A stretch of DNA of 29,348 bases from Candidatus Omnitrophota bacterium (GTDB lineage Bacteria; Omnitrophota; Gorgyraeia; Gygaellales; Profunditerraquicolaceae): positions 1-29,348 of the forward strand of contig JAGUUJ010000021.1 in the NCBI GenBank assembly GCA_020063525.1, in the 5' to 3' direction. The notes beneath the pieces were generated by a model. That model saw only the letters and a list, made by a program, of their open reading frames with translations. It ran no database searches and was not told the DNA's origin. Shown one piece after another: positions 29,270-29,348 of this stretch. Within the stretch, counting starts at the first letter, position 1. The number at the start of each line of letters is the position of its first letter. A program made the translations under genes and the position numbers.

Positions 29270-29348
29270 TTCGTTCTCCTCTCTATATTTTAACAATATT
29301 ATTTTTACTGTCCCAATGCTTCCCATTATAAACCATAACCCTATGAGC

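Overview
The window is an A+T-rich stretch of bacterial chromosome in which every convincing gene lies on the minus strand, so it reads from right to left. Its core is an almost complete division and cell-wall (dcw) cluster in the order mraZ, rsmH, ftsL-like, ftsI, murE, murF, mraY, murD, ftsW, murG, a secreted metalloprotease, murC, murB, ddl, ftsQ, ftsA. MurE has a DNPR motif, which predicts meso-diaminopimelate peptidoglycan, and FtsQ and FtsA are present, so a diderm-type divisome is likely. Gene order, codon style and the abundance of short palindromes embedded in genes suggest an uncultured lineage such as Omnitrophota. This is inference from memory; no database was searched.

Layout from right to left. 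29269-28775 is a small three-helix membrane protein, followed by about 315 bases of repeat debris. 28459-23333 holds acylphosphatase, a YfcE-type phosphoesterase, ligA, a repeat-built lipoprotein, a metallo-beta-lactamase-fold hydrolase and a Xer recombinase. 23257-19596 holds a CCA-adding type nucleotidyltransferase, rbfA, an NrnA-type DHH phosphoesterase and ribF. A clear sigma-70-type promoter with three 10-base-spaced MraZ boxes (19496-19560) then starts the dcw operon, whose genes mostly overlap or abut as far as ftsA (2333). ftsZ, which usually follows ftsA, is absent. In its place are three consecutive hairpins, then two separate nucleotidyltransferase/HEPN pairs of opposite gene order (2026-1378 and 858-152) divided by a roughly 290-base imperfect inverted repeat. 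The window ends with an 18-unit CT microsatellite and a terminator-like hairpin.

The most unusual property is a dense population of short palindromic and tandem-repeat elements inserted in or at the edges of essential genes while keeping the frame open. In-frame insertions are visible in murG, ddl, murB (two), murE and ribF. Elements supply the C-terminus of the NrnA-like and CCA proteins. Others lie at the starts of ligA and rbfA, supply the start region of the metalloprotease gene, and build the whole signal peptide of the lipoprotein. This resembles the Rickettsia palindromic element phenomenon but involves several unrelated element families within 29 kb. I see no CRISPR array, rRNA, tRNA or transposase gene.
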